Assembly: GCA_017394205.1 (NCBI GenBank)
Contig: JAFOPS010000016.1
Location: 1 to 46,689, forward strand
Length of the DNA: 46,689 nucleotides
Direction of reading: 5' to 3'
Origin: Clostridia bacterium
GTDB lineage: Bacteria > Bacillota > Clostridia > Oscillospirales > Butyricicoccaceae
The first letter of the stretch is position 1. Every line of letters begins with the position of its first letter. Shown here piece by piece: positions 15,994 through 23,830 of the stretch. The notes beneath the pieces are model-generated. The model was not told the origin of the DNA. It was given only the letters and a program-made list of their open reading frames with translations, and did no database searches. The translations under genes and the position numbers were made by a program.

Positions 15994-17845
15994 AGAAAAG
16001 CTCCTTTGCCACAGAAAAAACGGCTTCAGCATCGATATGAGAAAGGCTGTAAAGCTCATTTACTTTCCCATGGGGAATAAACCGATCCTTCAAATTCAAC
16101 AGGCGGAGCGGCAGGGTTTCCCCGTTTTCCGCCAGCATCTGCGCCAGTCGTTGGCCCAGACAGCCCTGCTCCACACAATCCTCCAGCACCAGCAGGCCGC
16201 GAATGCCGCGAAGCGCCTGCAGCACCGCCGCAGGATCGGGAATATCCAGCCGGTTGAGCTTGACCACGCGGAGGGAAATTCCCTCCTGCTCCAGCCGTTC
16301 CGCCGCCTCCAGTGCCTGATTCAGCAGGACGCCGTAGGTGCAGATCGCCAGATCGCTCCCCTCCCGTACCACGGCGCAGGGCGCGTCCATGGTATCCTTC
16401 GTAAAGCGGCCCTCGCCGCCGCGGGGATAGCGCACGGCAACGGGGCCGGCGTCCTCCTCCACGGCCCGGCACAGCGCCGCCTCCAGCTCGGCATAATCGG
16501 AGGGCGCATAGATCTTCATCCCCGGGATGGTCCGAAGATAGGGCACGTCGAAGGCACCCTGATGGGTCTCGCCGTCGGCGCCCACCAATCCGGCCCGGTC
16601 CACAGCCAGCACCACGTGCAGACCGCCGATGGCCACATCGTGGATCATCTGGTCGTAGGCACGCTGTAAAAAGGTAGAATATACCGCGCACACCGGCTTC
16701 ATGCCCCGGGCGGCAAGCCCTGCGGACATGGCCACCGCGTGCTCCTCTGCGATGCCGACGTCAAAAAACCGGTCGGGGTACAGGCAGGAAAAGCCTTCCA
16801 GCCCCGTCCCCGCCGCCATGGCAGCCGTCACGGCGCACACCGAGCCGTCGCGCTGCGCCAGCCGCTCCATGGTTTCGCCGAACACGGCGGAAAAATCCGC
16901 CCGGCGCTCGCCCTCGGCGCGGCCCGTGGCAACGTCGAAGGCCGCCACGCCGTGAAACGCCGTGGGCTCCTGCTCCGAGGGCAGATACCCCTTGCCCTTG
17001 ACGGTCTTGAGATGGACCACCACGGGACACTGGCGCTTGCGGGCCTGCTCCAGCAGGTTGCACACCACAGAAATATCGTTTCCGTCGGCGGGGCCGAGGT
17101 ATTCGAATCCCATCAGTTCGAATATGGTTTCCTTCAAAATAGCGGTCCGCAGCCAATCCTTTACGGCGGAGATGCCGCGGATGACGCCCTTGCCGCCGGG
17201 AAGGCGGGAAAGTCCGCTCTTGGTCCGCTCTTTTATGCGGAAATAGCGTTTTTTCAGACGAATAGCCGAAAGCCGCTTGGCGATGGCGCCCACATTGCGG
17301 CTGATGGACATATCGTTGTCGTTGAAGATCACGATCAGGGGCAGGCCTGACTGGCCCGCGTCGTTAAGAGCCTCGTAAGCCATGCCTCCGGTGAGCGCGC
17401 CGTCGCCCAGGATGCACACGGTGGCGCTGCCGTCGCCCCGCAGCTTTTTTGCCCGGGCCATGCCCAGCGCCACAGAGACCGACGAGGAAGCGTGGCCCGA
17501 AACGGCGCTGTCGTATTCGCTCTCGGAGGGGCGAAGAAAGCCGCTGAGTCCGCCCAGTCTGCGCAGGGTGTCGAACCGATCCCGCCGGCCGGTGAGCATC
17601 TTATGCACATAGGACTGATGTCCCACGTCGAACAGAATATCGTCTGCCGGCGCGGAAAAGACCCGATGCACCGCAACGCTCAGCTCCACCGCGCCCAGAT
17701 TAGAGGCCAGATGGCCGCCGGTGCGGGAAACATTCGCGATCAGAAACTCCCGGATCTCAGAGCAGAGCGCCGGAAGCTCTCCCGCCGGGAGGTTTTTCAG
17801 GTCGGCGGGCGTATTGATTTGTTCCAGCAAGGGATAGTTCCGCAT
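15986..17845 (-). CDS. dxs: 1-deoxy-D-xylulose-5-phosphate synthase
   Basis: First enzyme of the MEP isoprenoid pathway: condenses pyruvate and glyceraldehyde 3-phosphate using thiamine diphosphate. The 619-residue protein has SRTGGHLASNLGAVELSVA, the TPP motif GDGALTGGMAYEALND..., the transketolase central domain (FFDVGIAEEHAVAMSAGLA) and a C-terminal domain. ATG 17845 has GAAAGAGGCG upstream; the open frame further 5' lies over ispA and is not used. It overlaps tlyA by 8 bases and follows ispA by 23. Confidence 0.97.
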   Translation of the reverse strand: MRNYPLLEQINTPADLKNLPAGELPALCSEIREFLIANVSRTGGHLASNLGAVELSVAVHRVFSAPADDILFDVGHQSYVHKMLTGRRDRFDTLRRLGGLSGFLRPSESEYDSAVSGHASSSVSVALGMARAKKLRGDGSATVCILGDGALTGGMAYEALNDAGQSGLPLIVIFNDNDMSISRNVGAIAKRLSAIRLKKRYFRIKERTKSGLSRLPGGKGVIRGISAVKDWLRTAILKETIFELMGFEYLGPADGNDISVVCNLLEQARKRQCPVVVHLKTVKGKGYLPSEQEPTAFHGVAAFDVATGRAEGERRADFSAVFGETMERLAQRDGSVCAVTAAMAAGTGLEGFSCLYPDRFFDVGIAEEHAVAMSAGLAARGMKPVCAVYSTFLQRAYDQMIHDVAIGGLHVVLAVDRAGLVGADGETHQGAFDVPYLRTIPGMKIYAPSDYAELEAALCRAVEEDAGPVAVRYPRGGEGRFTKDTMDAPCAVVREGSDLAICTYGVLLNQALEAAERLEQEGISLRVVKLNRLDIPDPAAVLQALRGIRGLLVLEDCVEQGCLGQRLAQMLAENGETLPLRLLNLKDRFIPHGKVNELYSLSHIDAEAVFSVAKELFCG

Positions 17846-17868
17846 GGAAACGCCTCTTTCCCGGATCG

Positions 17869-18744
17869 TCAGTGGTCGCGGCGGGCAAGCTGCCTTGCCA
17901 GCGCCGCAAGAAATCCGTCGTCCCCGAAGGCTCCGGCCGCGCTGACGGCGCGCTGCGTAAGCGCGTCGACACGGCGCTGGCATTCTTCCTGCCCGTAAAG
18001 GGAAACGAAGGTGGATTTTTGTTTTGCCTCGTCGCTGCCCGTGGCTTTTCCCAGGGCGGCGCTGTCGCCGATCACATCCAGCAGATCGTCGCGGATCTGA
18101 AAGGCGAGCCCCAGCGCGTCGGCATATTGCTCCGCCGCCGTCCGCCGCTCCCGGGAAGCGCCCGCCAGCAGACAGCCGCCCGCGCAGGCAGCCCGCAGCA
18201 GCGCCCCCGTTTTTTTGGAGATCATCTGCAGAAGCTCGCTCTCCGAGGCGGTCTTCCCCTCCAAAGAGAGGTCCTCGATCTGGCCGCCGATCATGCCGAA
18301 TATGCCGCTGCACCTGCCGATATAGGCGGCGGCCGCCATGGCCCGGTCAGCCGGGACCGCCGTTTGCGCCAGCATGATCTCGAAGGCGCGATTGAGCAGC
18401 GCGTCGCCCGCCAGCGTGGCCACGGCCTCGCCGTAGACCTTGTGGTTGGACAGGCGGCCCCGACGGTAATCGTCGTCGTCCATGCAGGGCAGATCGTCGT
18501 GGATCAGCGAATAGGTATGGATCATCTCCAGCCCGCAAGCAAAGGGCAGCGCATCCTCCGGCGCGCCGCCGCAAAGACGGTAAAACTCCAGCAAAAGCGC
18601 CGGACGCAGCCGCTTTCCTCCGGCGAGGAGACTGTAACGGCACGCCTCGGTGAGCCGCTCGGCATAGCCCGGCTCCTGCGGAAAATACCGCTCCAGAGCA
18701 GTCTCGGTCATGGCGGCGTAATGCGCCAGCTTCTCTTCGGGCAT
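17869..18744 (-). CDS. ispA: Polyprenyl (farnesyl/geranyl) diphosphate synthase
   Basis: Trans-prenyltransferase that chains IPP and DMAPP. The 291-residue product has GGKRLRPALLLEFY, the first aspartate motif LIHDDLPCMDDDDYRRG, and the second aspartate motif in FQIRDDLLDVIGD. Length and sequence fit the bacterial short-chain (FPP-type) enzymes, but chain length is not certain. ATG 18744 lies one base after the xseB stop. The xseA-xseB-ispA-dxs order is common in Firmicutes. Confidence 0.94.
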   Translation of the reverse strand: MPEEKLAHYAAMTETALERYFPQEPGYAERLTEACRYSLLAGGKRLRPALLLEFYRLCGGAPEDALPFACGLEMIHTYSLIHDDLPCMDDDDYRRGRLSNHKVYGEAVATLAGDALLNRAFEIMLAQTAVPADRAMAAAAYIGRCSGIFGMIGGQIEDLSLEGKTASESELLQMISKKTGALLRAACAGGCLLAGASRERRTAAEQYADALGLAFQIRDDLLDVIGDSAALGKATGSDEAKQKSTFVSLYGQEECQRRVDALTQRAVSAAGAFGDDGFLAALARQLARRDH

Positions 18745-18745
18745 A

Positions 18746-18976
18746 TCAGTCCTCCGCCCCGGCAAAGGGCTCTTCGGTCGGGCCGTCGTCGGCTTTGGTC
18801 AAAAGCGCCACCTGCTGCTGGGCCTTGTCCAGTGCTTCGGTGCAGCCCTTGATCAGCTTTGCGCCCTCCTGAAACAGGGCCAGGCTCTCGTCCAGCGGCG
18901 CGTCGCCCCGCTCCAAGGCGTTGACGATCTCCTCCAGGCGGTCCATGGATTGTTCAAAACTCAGCTTTTTCGCCAT
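18746..18976 (-). CDS. xseB: Exodeoxyribonuclease VII small subunit
   Basis: A 76-residue subunit that partners XseA in the exonuclease VII complex. Signature: LSFEQSMDRLEEIVNALERGDAPLDESLALFQEGAKLIKGC, a two-helix hairpin. Its start overlaps the end of xseA by 23 bases, and ispA begins one base after its stop. Confidence 0.95.
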   Translation of the reverse strand: MAKKLSFEQSMDRLEEIVNALERGDAPLDESLALFQEGAKLIKGCTEALDKAQQQVALLTKADDGPTEEPFAGAED

Positions 18977-20183
18977 CTTTGATTCCTTTCTCTACACGAT
19001 CCACTTTGCAGTACGCCCGCCCGTCGGACAGGCGAAGATCGACGGCGTCTCCCGCCGAAAGCTGCGTGACCGAGCGGATCACCTGCTCGTCTTTGGTCAT
19101 CACGGCATAGCCGCGGCCCAGCACCTTCAGCGGGCTGAGGGCGTCCAACCGGGCGGCGATTTGGGAAAAGCGCTGCCGCCTGCGCTGCAAAAGCGTTTCT
19201 CCCCCGTGCTCCAGCCGCTGCCGCAGCAGCTCCAGCAAAAGCGCCTTTTGCTGGATAGCCGCCTCCGGCGTTCGCATCACGGGGCTTTTTTCCAGCCGCT
19301 CCAGCCGCTGACGCGCCGCCAGGAGCCTGCGCTCCTGCGCCCGCCGCATCCGCAGAGCAAGCTGGGTCAGATTCTGCCGCACCTCTTCCCTGTCGCAAAC
19401 GGCAAGCTCGGCAGCGTTGGAAGGGGTGGCGGCCCGCACATCGGCCGTAAAATCGGAGATGGTCACGTCGGGCTCGTGACCCACGGCGGAGATCACCGGC
19501 GTTTTGCACCGGAAGATCGCCTGGGCCACGCACTCTTCATTAAACGCCCAAAGATCCTCGATGGAGCCGCCTCCCCGGCCGGTGATGATCACGTCGGCCA
19601 GGGCGTTTTGATCCACATAATCCAGCATGGCGGCGATCTCCTGCGCCGCGCCCTCGCCCTGCACCTTTACGGGGCACACCAGCACCTTTGCCGCAGGCCA
19701 GCGGCGGCCCAGGATCCGGATCATATCCCGCACAGCCGCCCCCGTGGGCGAGGTGACCAGCGCCACCCTTTCGGGATAACGGGGCAGCGGTTTTTTATAC
19801 TCCGTATCGAAATAGCCCTGTGCCGAAAGGCGCCGCTTGAGCTGCTCGAAGGCCACCGCCAGATCGCCCACGCCGTCGGGCTGCATATGGGAAACATAGA
19901 TCTGATACTGTCCGCTCTTGGGAAAGAGGCTCACCCGGCCGGCAAGGATCACGCTCATGCCGCTCTCGGGACGGAAGCGCAGACGCGCCGCGTCGGAGCG
20001 GAACATGACGCAGGAGATCACGGCTCCCTCATCCTTCAGCGTGAAATAATGATGGCCGGAGGAATGCATTTTATAGTTGGAAAGCTCGCCCCGGACGCAG
20101 ACCTGGGAAAGGACCTCGTCCCGGTCCAGCAAAAGCTTGATATACTGTGTGAGTTGAGTTACCGAAACGGGCTGCATGGCCAT
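18954..20183 (-). CDS. xseA: Exodeoxyribonuclease VII large subunit
   Basis: Single-strand exonuclease subunit. The 409-residue protein has an N-terminal OB-fold domain (QVCVRGELSNYKMHSSGHHYFTLKD, MFRSDAARL). The catalytic domain follows (LVTSPTGAAVRDMIRIL, VITGRGGGSIEDLWAFNEE, SAVGHEPDVTISDFTADVRAATPSNAAELA), then coiled coil and a C-terminal GRGYAVM segment. ATG 20183 is chosen: GAGGTG (20195-20190) lies 6 bases upstream and coincides with the stop of the previous gene. GTG 20192 and ATG 20189 lie within that site. Confidence 0.96.
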   Translation of the reverse strand: MAMQPVSVTQLTQYIKLLLDRDEVLSQVCVRGELSNYKMHSSGHHYFTLKDEGAVISCVMFRSDAARLRFRPESGMSVILAGRVSLFPKSGQYQIYVSHMQPDGVGDLAVAFEQLKRRLSAQGYFDTEYKKPLPRYPERVALVTSPTGAAVRDMIRILGRRWPAAKVLVCPVKVQGEGAAQEIAAMLDYVDQNALADVIITGRGGGSIEDLWAFNEECVAQAIFRCKTPVISAVGHEPDVTISDFTADVRAATPSNAAELAVCDREEVRQNLTQLALRMRRAQERRLLAARQRLERLEKSPVMRTPEAAIQQKALLLELLRQRLEHGGETLLQRRRQRFSQIAARLDALSPLKVLGRGYAVMTKDEQVIRSVTQLSAGDAVDLRLSDGRAYCKVDRVEKGIKDGEKAEF

Positions 20184-20188
20184 GTGCA

Positions 20189-21121
20189 TCACCTCAAACG
20201 CATAGACGCCAAAACCGCCGTTCCGACGGCGTTATCGCCGCCGAGGCCGTTTTGCGCGAAGATCACGCCGTGCTCCCGGGCAAAAAGCTCCTGCACCAGC
20301 GAGCAGACCGAAACGCCGCCGGAGATCAGCACCGGGAGATACCGTTCGCCCCGGGCGCGCCTGGTGGCGCGCAGGACGGTCTGCCCCACCGTCAGCAGAA
20401 CGAAGCGGCAAACGCTGCCCGCGTCCGCGCCTTTGTCCAGACGGGCTTCATATTGATTCTGCACGCCGGAAAAGGAAAAGGTCAGCCCGTCCAGCCGGAC
20501 GGGGAACCATTCGTCCCCCGAAGCGCCCAGCGCGGCCTGCTCCACGTAAGGCCCCGCCGGGAAGGGCATGCCAAGGCGCACCCCCAGCCGGTCGATGAGC
20601 TGGCCGGCGGAGATATCCCCCGTACCGCCCGCGATCTCGGCCCGGATGATCCGGTCTTCCGCGGGTTCCACCCGCAAAAGCTCGGTGGTCCCGCCCGAAA
20701 GATGCCAGGCGTAAAACGGCTGCTCCAGCAGGTCCAGCCGCCCGGCGGACAGCGCCGCGGCCGCGATGTGCCCCTGCTGATGGGAAAATCCGAACACCGG
20801 CACGCCCAGCGCCGCGGCGATGGATTCGCCCACGCACTGCCCCGCAAGAAAGCAGGGCATATAAGAATCCTCCCGATCCCGCGGACGGGTGGAAACGCCC
20901 ACGGCCCGGATGGCGCCGTCCAGCCCGTCACAGACCTCCCGCACGCGGGCGGAAAGCTGCCTGACGTGCTGAAACAGCGCGTCGCTCTGCCGCAGGCCCA
21001 AAGTGCCCTCCGGCACCTCCAGCAGCCTGCCGCAGGCGCGCCACGTCCCGTCGTCGGGGCAATAGAGCGCCGCGGAGGTCTTATAGTTGCTGGTGTCCAG
21101 GCCCAGGATCCAGGATCTCAT
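20189..21121 (-). CDS. TsaD/Kae1-like ASKHA-fold protein
   Basis: A 310-residue relative of TsaD (the tRNA threonylcarbamoyl-transferase catalytic subunit), shorter than the usual ~340. It starts with a LGLDTSNYKTS phosphate loop. It keeps the metal-ligand pattern HQQGH (H114, H118) and the late aspartate in GLGGDNAVG (D296), along with WHLSGGTTELL and LISGGVSV. Genomes of this group usually have a separate full-length tsaD, so this is probably a paralogue, a known Firmicute family near nusB/xseA with no assigned role. ATG overlaps the nusB stop (ATGA). Confidence 0.82.
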   Translation of the reverse strand: MRSWILGLDTSNYKTSAALYCPDDGTWRACGRLLEVPEGTLGLRQSDALFQHVRQLSARVREVCDGLDGAIRAVGVSTRPRDREDSYMPCFLAGQCVGESIAAALGVPVFGFSHQQGHIAAAALSAGRLDLLEQPFYAWHLSGGTTELLRVEPAEDRIIRAEIAGGTGDISAGQLIDRLGVRLGMPFPAGPYVEQAALGASGDEWFPVRLDGLTFSFSGVQNQYEARLDKGADAGSVCRFVLLTVGQTVLRATRRARGERYLPVLISGGVSVCSLVQELFAREHGVIFAQNGLGGDNAVGTAVLASMRLR

Positions 21122-21561
21122 GCCTGCACTTCGTCCTTGACGAAGCTGCCCAGAATGCCGTTGATAAAGGCGGCGGCCTCGTCGGAATCGTATTTTTTGG
21201 CAAGCTCCAGCGCCTCGTTCACCGACGCGCCCACGGGGATCTTCATCTCCCGCATCTCGTACATGGAAAGCCGCAGCAGACAGCGGGAAACGGCTGTGAT
21301 GCGGGAAAGATTCCACCCCACTGCATATTTCCGGATGGCCTCGTCCAGCTCGTCCCGGTGCGCCGTAACGCCCGTCACCGCCTCGCGGATATAGTCCTCC
21401 TGGGACTCGGGCGGAAGCTCGCCGTAAAGATCGTATTCTTCCCGCAGGGATGCAAACCGCTCGTCTGTGATCTCATGCAGCAGCTCTTCCCCGCTTTTGC
21501 CCGTATATTCCGCGGAAAACAGCAGGTGAAACACCAGCTCCCGCGCGCCTCGTCTGTTCAT
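21118..21561 (-). CDS. nusB: Transcription antitermination factor NusB
   Basis: A 147-residue all-helical factor that with NusE (S10) binds boxA RNA in rRNA antitermination. It starts MNRRGARELVFHLLFSAEYTG, with RDELDEAIRKYAVGWNLSRITAVSRCLLRLSMYEM and the family end-motif SVNEALELAKKYDSDEAAAFINGILGSF. ATG 21561 has GGAGGAACGG upstream; an ATG 24 bases earlier overlaps the promoter leader. First gene of the nusB-recN operon. Confidence 0.96.
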   Translation of the reverse strand: MNRRGARELVFHLLFSAEYTGKSGEELLHEITDERFASLREEYDLYGELPPESQEDYIREAVTGVTAHRDELDEAIRKYAVGWNLSRITAVSRCLLRLSMYEMREMKIPVGASVNEALELAKKYDSDEAAAFINGILGSFVKDEVQA

Positions 21562-21605
21562 AACCGTTCCTCCGATCATTTGCATCGTTTATTCTTTAAT
21601 TTTAT

Positions 21606-21634
21606 ATTATACAGGGTTTATTCCCAAAAATAAA
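21606..21634 (-). promoter_or_regulatory. Candidate promoter of the nusB-recN operon
   Basis: TATAAT (21611-21606) with a weak -35 (TTTATT, 21634-21629) 17 bases upstream. No other promoter-like site was seen in this leader. Confidence 0.6.
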
Positions 21635-21709
21635 GGATAATCATGCAGGTTTTTTGCAAATTTGTTGATTATTTGGAAACCGCAAACAGAAGACGGCGGA
21701 CAGCAAAAA

Positions 21710-21725
21710 AGCGGCCGCGGCCGCT
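21710..21725. repeat. 16-bp perfect palindrome with two overlapping NotI sites
   Basis: AGCGGCCGCGGCCGCT reads identically on both strands and holds GCGGCCGC at 21711-21718 and 21717-21724. It sits in the non-coding gap between nusB and the Asp23 gene (21635-21799), which otherwise shows nothing recognisable. Confidence 0.7.
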
Positions 21726-21797
21726 CTCCTTTTCCATGATTTCCTTTGTTTTCCAAAGCAAGGCCGCCCGGCGGCGGTTCTTTCCCGCGCGGCGCCG

Positions 21798-21834
21798 AAA
21801 AAGCGCCGTCCGCGCATGATGCGGACGGCGCTTT
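21798..21834 (-). terminator. Terminator of the spoIIIA-asp23 operon
   Basis: Perfect 14-bp stem AAAGCGCCGTCCGC (21800-21813) / GCGGACGGCGCTTT (21821-21834) with a 7-base loop; TTTTTC follows on the minus strand. Confidence 0.92.
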
Positions 21835-21847
21835 GGCTTCCCCGGCT

Positions 21848-22186
21848 TTATTTCAGCGTCACACCGGCAACGAAGACGTTGACGGAGGCCACCTCGATGC
21901 CCACGGCGGCGTCCACCGCCGTTTTCACCGCGGTCTGGACCTGCTTCGCCACCTGGGCAAAGCTCTGCTCCATGGTCAACAGAAGATGCAGGTCGATGGT
22001 ACAGATGCCGATCTCGCTGAGCTGCACCTGAACGCCCTTGACCACGGCCTGCGGCACGGCGGCAAGCGCCGATACGCCCGGCACGGCAAGCGCCGCCTGC
22101 GAGGCGATCTCGCCCAGCGCGGCAAAGGAAACGCGGATCGCTCCGTCCTCTTCCTCCAGCTCCAGATAGTCCTTTTCTTCGGCCAT
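21848..22186 (-). CDS. Asp23/Gls24 family protein
   Basis: A 112-residue member of the Asp23/Gls24 (DUF322) envelope-stress family. It has IRVSFAALGEIASQAALAVPGVSAL, then GVQVQLSEIGICTIDLHLLLTMEQSFAQVAKQVQTAVK and a final VASVNVFVAGVTL. AAAGGAG lies upstream. Placed 73 bases after spoIIIAH and before a strong terminator, the typical place for this gene in Clostridia (spoIIIAH - asp23 - nusB). The precise role is unclear. Confidence 0.92.
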   Translation of the reverse strand: MAEEKDYLELEEEDGAIRVSFAALGEIASQAALAVPGVSALAAVPQAVVKGVQVQLSEIGICTIDLHLLLTMEQSFAQVAKQVQTAVKTAVDAAVGIEVASVNVFVAGVTLK

Positions 22187-22259
22187 TGCATTCAGCTCCT
22201 TTGGATTGATGGCTCTATTCTACCCTATCCGGCCGCGTTTTGCAAGAGGTGCGCCTGGG

Positions 22260-22811
22260 TCATTCGGTCTCGATGACCTTGATGGCTTCGGCGGCTACGC
22301 CCGCTTCGTCCATCACGATATCGCGGATGCGCGCCACGTCGGCGGCCTGAAGGCCGTTTTCCGGTTTGGAGACGATCACGTTGACGCCGTTGTCATTGAT
22401 GAACGCCACACAGTCCTGATAGCCCTTGGCGATGACCAGGCTCTCGATGCGGGATTCCAGCACGGCGTTATCGGCCATAACGCGGATGTCGGTGCCCGCG
22501 GCGGCGCGGGCCTCTTCTGTGGCATTGGGGCTTTCGGCGGTCTGGGAAAGAATGCTCACCGCCTCGTCCCGCGCCTGCTGGCGGGAAAGTCTTGCCTGCG
22601 CAAAATAGCTGCCCTTTTCCGCGGGCTCTGTTTCTGCGGACCGATCCTCCATGCGGTCCACCAAAACCGATTCGCCCAGGATCTTGCCGTCGGCCTGATA
22701 ATCGGTGGCGTTGGTGAGGTCGCCGCCCGTGCGGGTGTAATACCAGTTGAGATAGACCGCCACGCACAGCATCAGCGCCACGACGGAATAGATCGCGCCT
22801 CTTTTTTTCAC
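22260..22811 (-). CDS. spoIIIAH: Stage III sporulation protein AH
   Basis: Mother-cell protein that spans the outer forespore membrane and binds SpoIIQ across the intermembrane space as part of the SpoIIIA-SpoIIQ channel. The 183 residues carry one N-terminal membrane segment (residues 6-22). A YscJ/FliF-like ring-building domain follows (VMADNAVLESRIESLVIAKGYQDCVAFINDNGVNVIV). The start is GTG at 22811 with GGAGG 9 bases upstream. It follows spoIIIAG by 12 bases. Confidence 0.94.
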   Translation of the reverse strand: MKKRGAIYSVVALMLCVAVYLNWYYTRTGGDLTNATDYQADGKILGESVLVDRMEDRSAETEPAEKGSYFAQARLSRQQARDEAVSILSQTAESPNATEEARAAAGTDIRVMADNAVLESRIESLVIAKGYQDCVAFINDNGVNVIVSKPENGLQAADVARIRDIVMDEAGVAAEAIKVIETE

Positions 22812-22823
22812 AGTGATTGCCTC

Positions 22824-23351
22824 CTAATCATTCATTTTTGTGATAACGATGTGATCGGCGCCCAGCCCTGTGAGAGCCTGGATCACCCGGGTCACCGCAA
22901 GCTGCACGTCGGCCCTGTCGCCGCCCCGGCATACCACCGCCGCGCCCTGATAGACCGGCGAAGTCTGTCCGAGCGTGACGGGGCTCTGCCCGCCGCCGGC
23001 GCTCACCGTGACCAGCTGCGCCTGCCGGGATGAGCTGCCGCCGGAATCCGTCCTGCTGACGGACTCTGTGGTGTCATAGGCATAGACCGCCGTCTGTCCG
23101 CTGCGGACGGTGAGCACGACCTGCGCCTTTCCCACCCCGTCGATGCACTCCAAAAGCGCCTCGATGCGCGTTTCCAGCGCCCCGGTATCTTCCGGGGGGA
23201 GCGTCTGCGTTTCCGGCAGGGTGCTTTCGCCGCCGCTCCGGGGCCAGAGGATCAGGACCAGCCCCACCAGCGCGATCAAAAGCACATACTGATATTTATC
23301 GAGCAGCCGTCGGAAATATGCCCGGGTCTTCGGCAAAATCGGTTCTTTCAT
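22824..23351 (-). CDS. spoIIIAG: Stage III sporulation protein AG
   Basis: A 175-residue ring-forming component of the SpoIIIA channel. It has an N-terminal membrane segment (about residues 22-38, YVLLIALVGLVLILWP) followed by an extracytoplasmic YscJ/FliF-like domain (LETRIEALLECIDGVGKAQVVLTV) with the family's typical long insertion, and GAAVVCRGGDRADVQ. ATG overlaps the spoIIIAF stop as ATGA. Confidence 0.95.
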   Translation of the reverse strand: MKEPILPKTRAYFRRLLDKYQYVLLIALVGLVLILWPRSGGESTLPETQTLPPEDTGALETRIEALLECIDGVGKAQVVLTVRSGQTAVYAYDTTESVSRTDSGGSSSRQAQLVTVSAGGGQSPVTLGQTSPVYQGAAVVCRGGDRADVQLAVTRVIQALTGLGADHIVITKMND

Positions 23352-23830
23352 GGCAGCTCCTCTCTCACGGAAACGGCGCTTTCCGGGATGCCAAGCTCCG
23401 CCGCCAAAGTGGGGATCAGCGGAGAAAGCACGTCCGGATCGCCGTTTTTTACTGTTAAGGAAACAGACTTTACAATCAGCTTATTATCACGGTTTTCACA
23501 GAATACATCCGCCATGCAGAGCACGCCGCAGCCTGCTGTGCGCTCCTCGAGATAGGCGGCGAGCGCACGTTCGGCCTCTTCCGCCTGCAATCGCAGGGAC
23601 TCGTCCGTCGCCTGCGCCAGATCCTGCTCCAGCGCCGCCTCCCGCAGGGTGAGCGGCATATTTTCCGTCCGGATGCCCCGGAGTGCGCCGGCAAGCAGGA
23701 TCACCGTCACGCAGGCGGCGGCAAACCGCAGGATCTCTTTTCCCGGCGTTTTTGCCGCAAGCGACAGCAAAAAAGAGATCCCCACCCCCGCCGCCGCCAG
23801 CCGGACGGCTGTCTCCCGCAGGGCGATCAT
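23348..23830 (-). CDS. spoIIIAF: Stage III sporulation protein AF
   Basis: A 160-residue membrane protein: two N-terminal transmembrane segments (about residues 8-26 and 32-49), then a coiled region (EAALEQDLAQATDESLRLQAEEAERAL). A C-terminal ring-building-like domain ends the protein. Assignment rests on operon position plus topology. ATG 23830 overlaps the spoIIIAE stop (ATGA), and the stop overlaps the spoIIIAG start in the same way. The large open frame 5' of this ATG is antisense-free but out of register with spoIIIAE and is not used. Confidence 0.92.
   Translation of the reverse strand: MIALRETAVRLAAAGVGISFLLSLAAKTPGKEILRFAAACVTVILLAGALRGIRTENMPLTLREAALEQDLAQATDESLRLQAEEAERALAAYLEERTAGCGVLCMADVFCENRDNKLIVKSVSLTVKNGDPDVLSPLIPTLAAELGIPESAVSVREELP

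Noticed and set aside
17846..18313. 5' extension of the dxs frame
   Set aside because: Overlaps ispA on the same strand with no similarity to DXS; the protein starts at MRNYPLLEQ with a good ribosome site.
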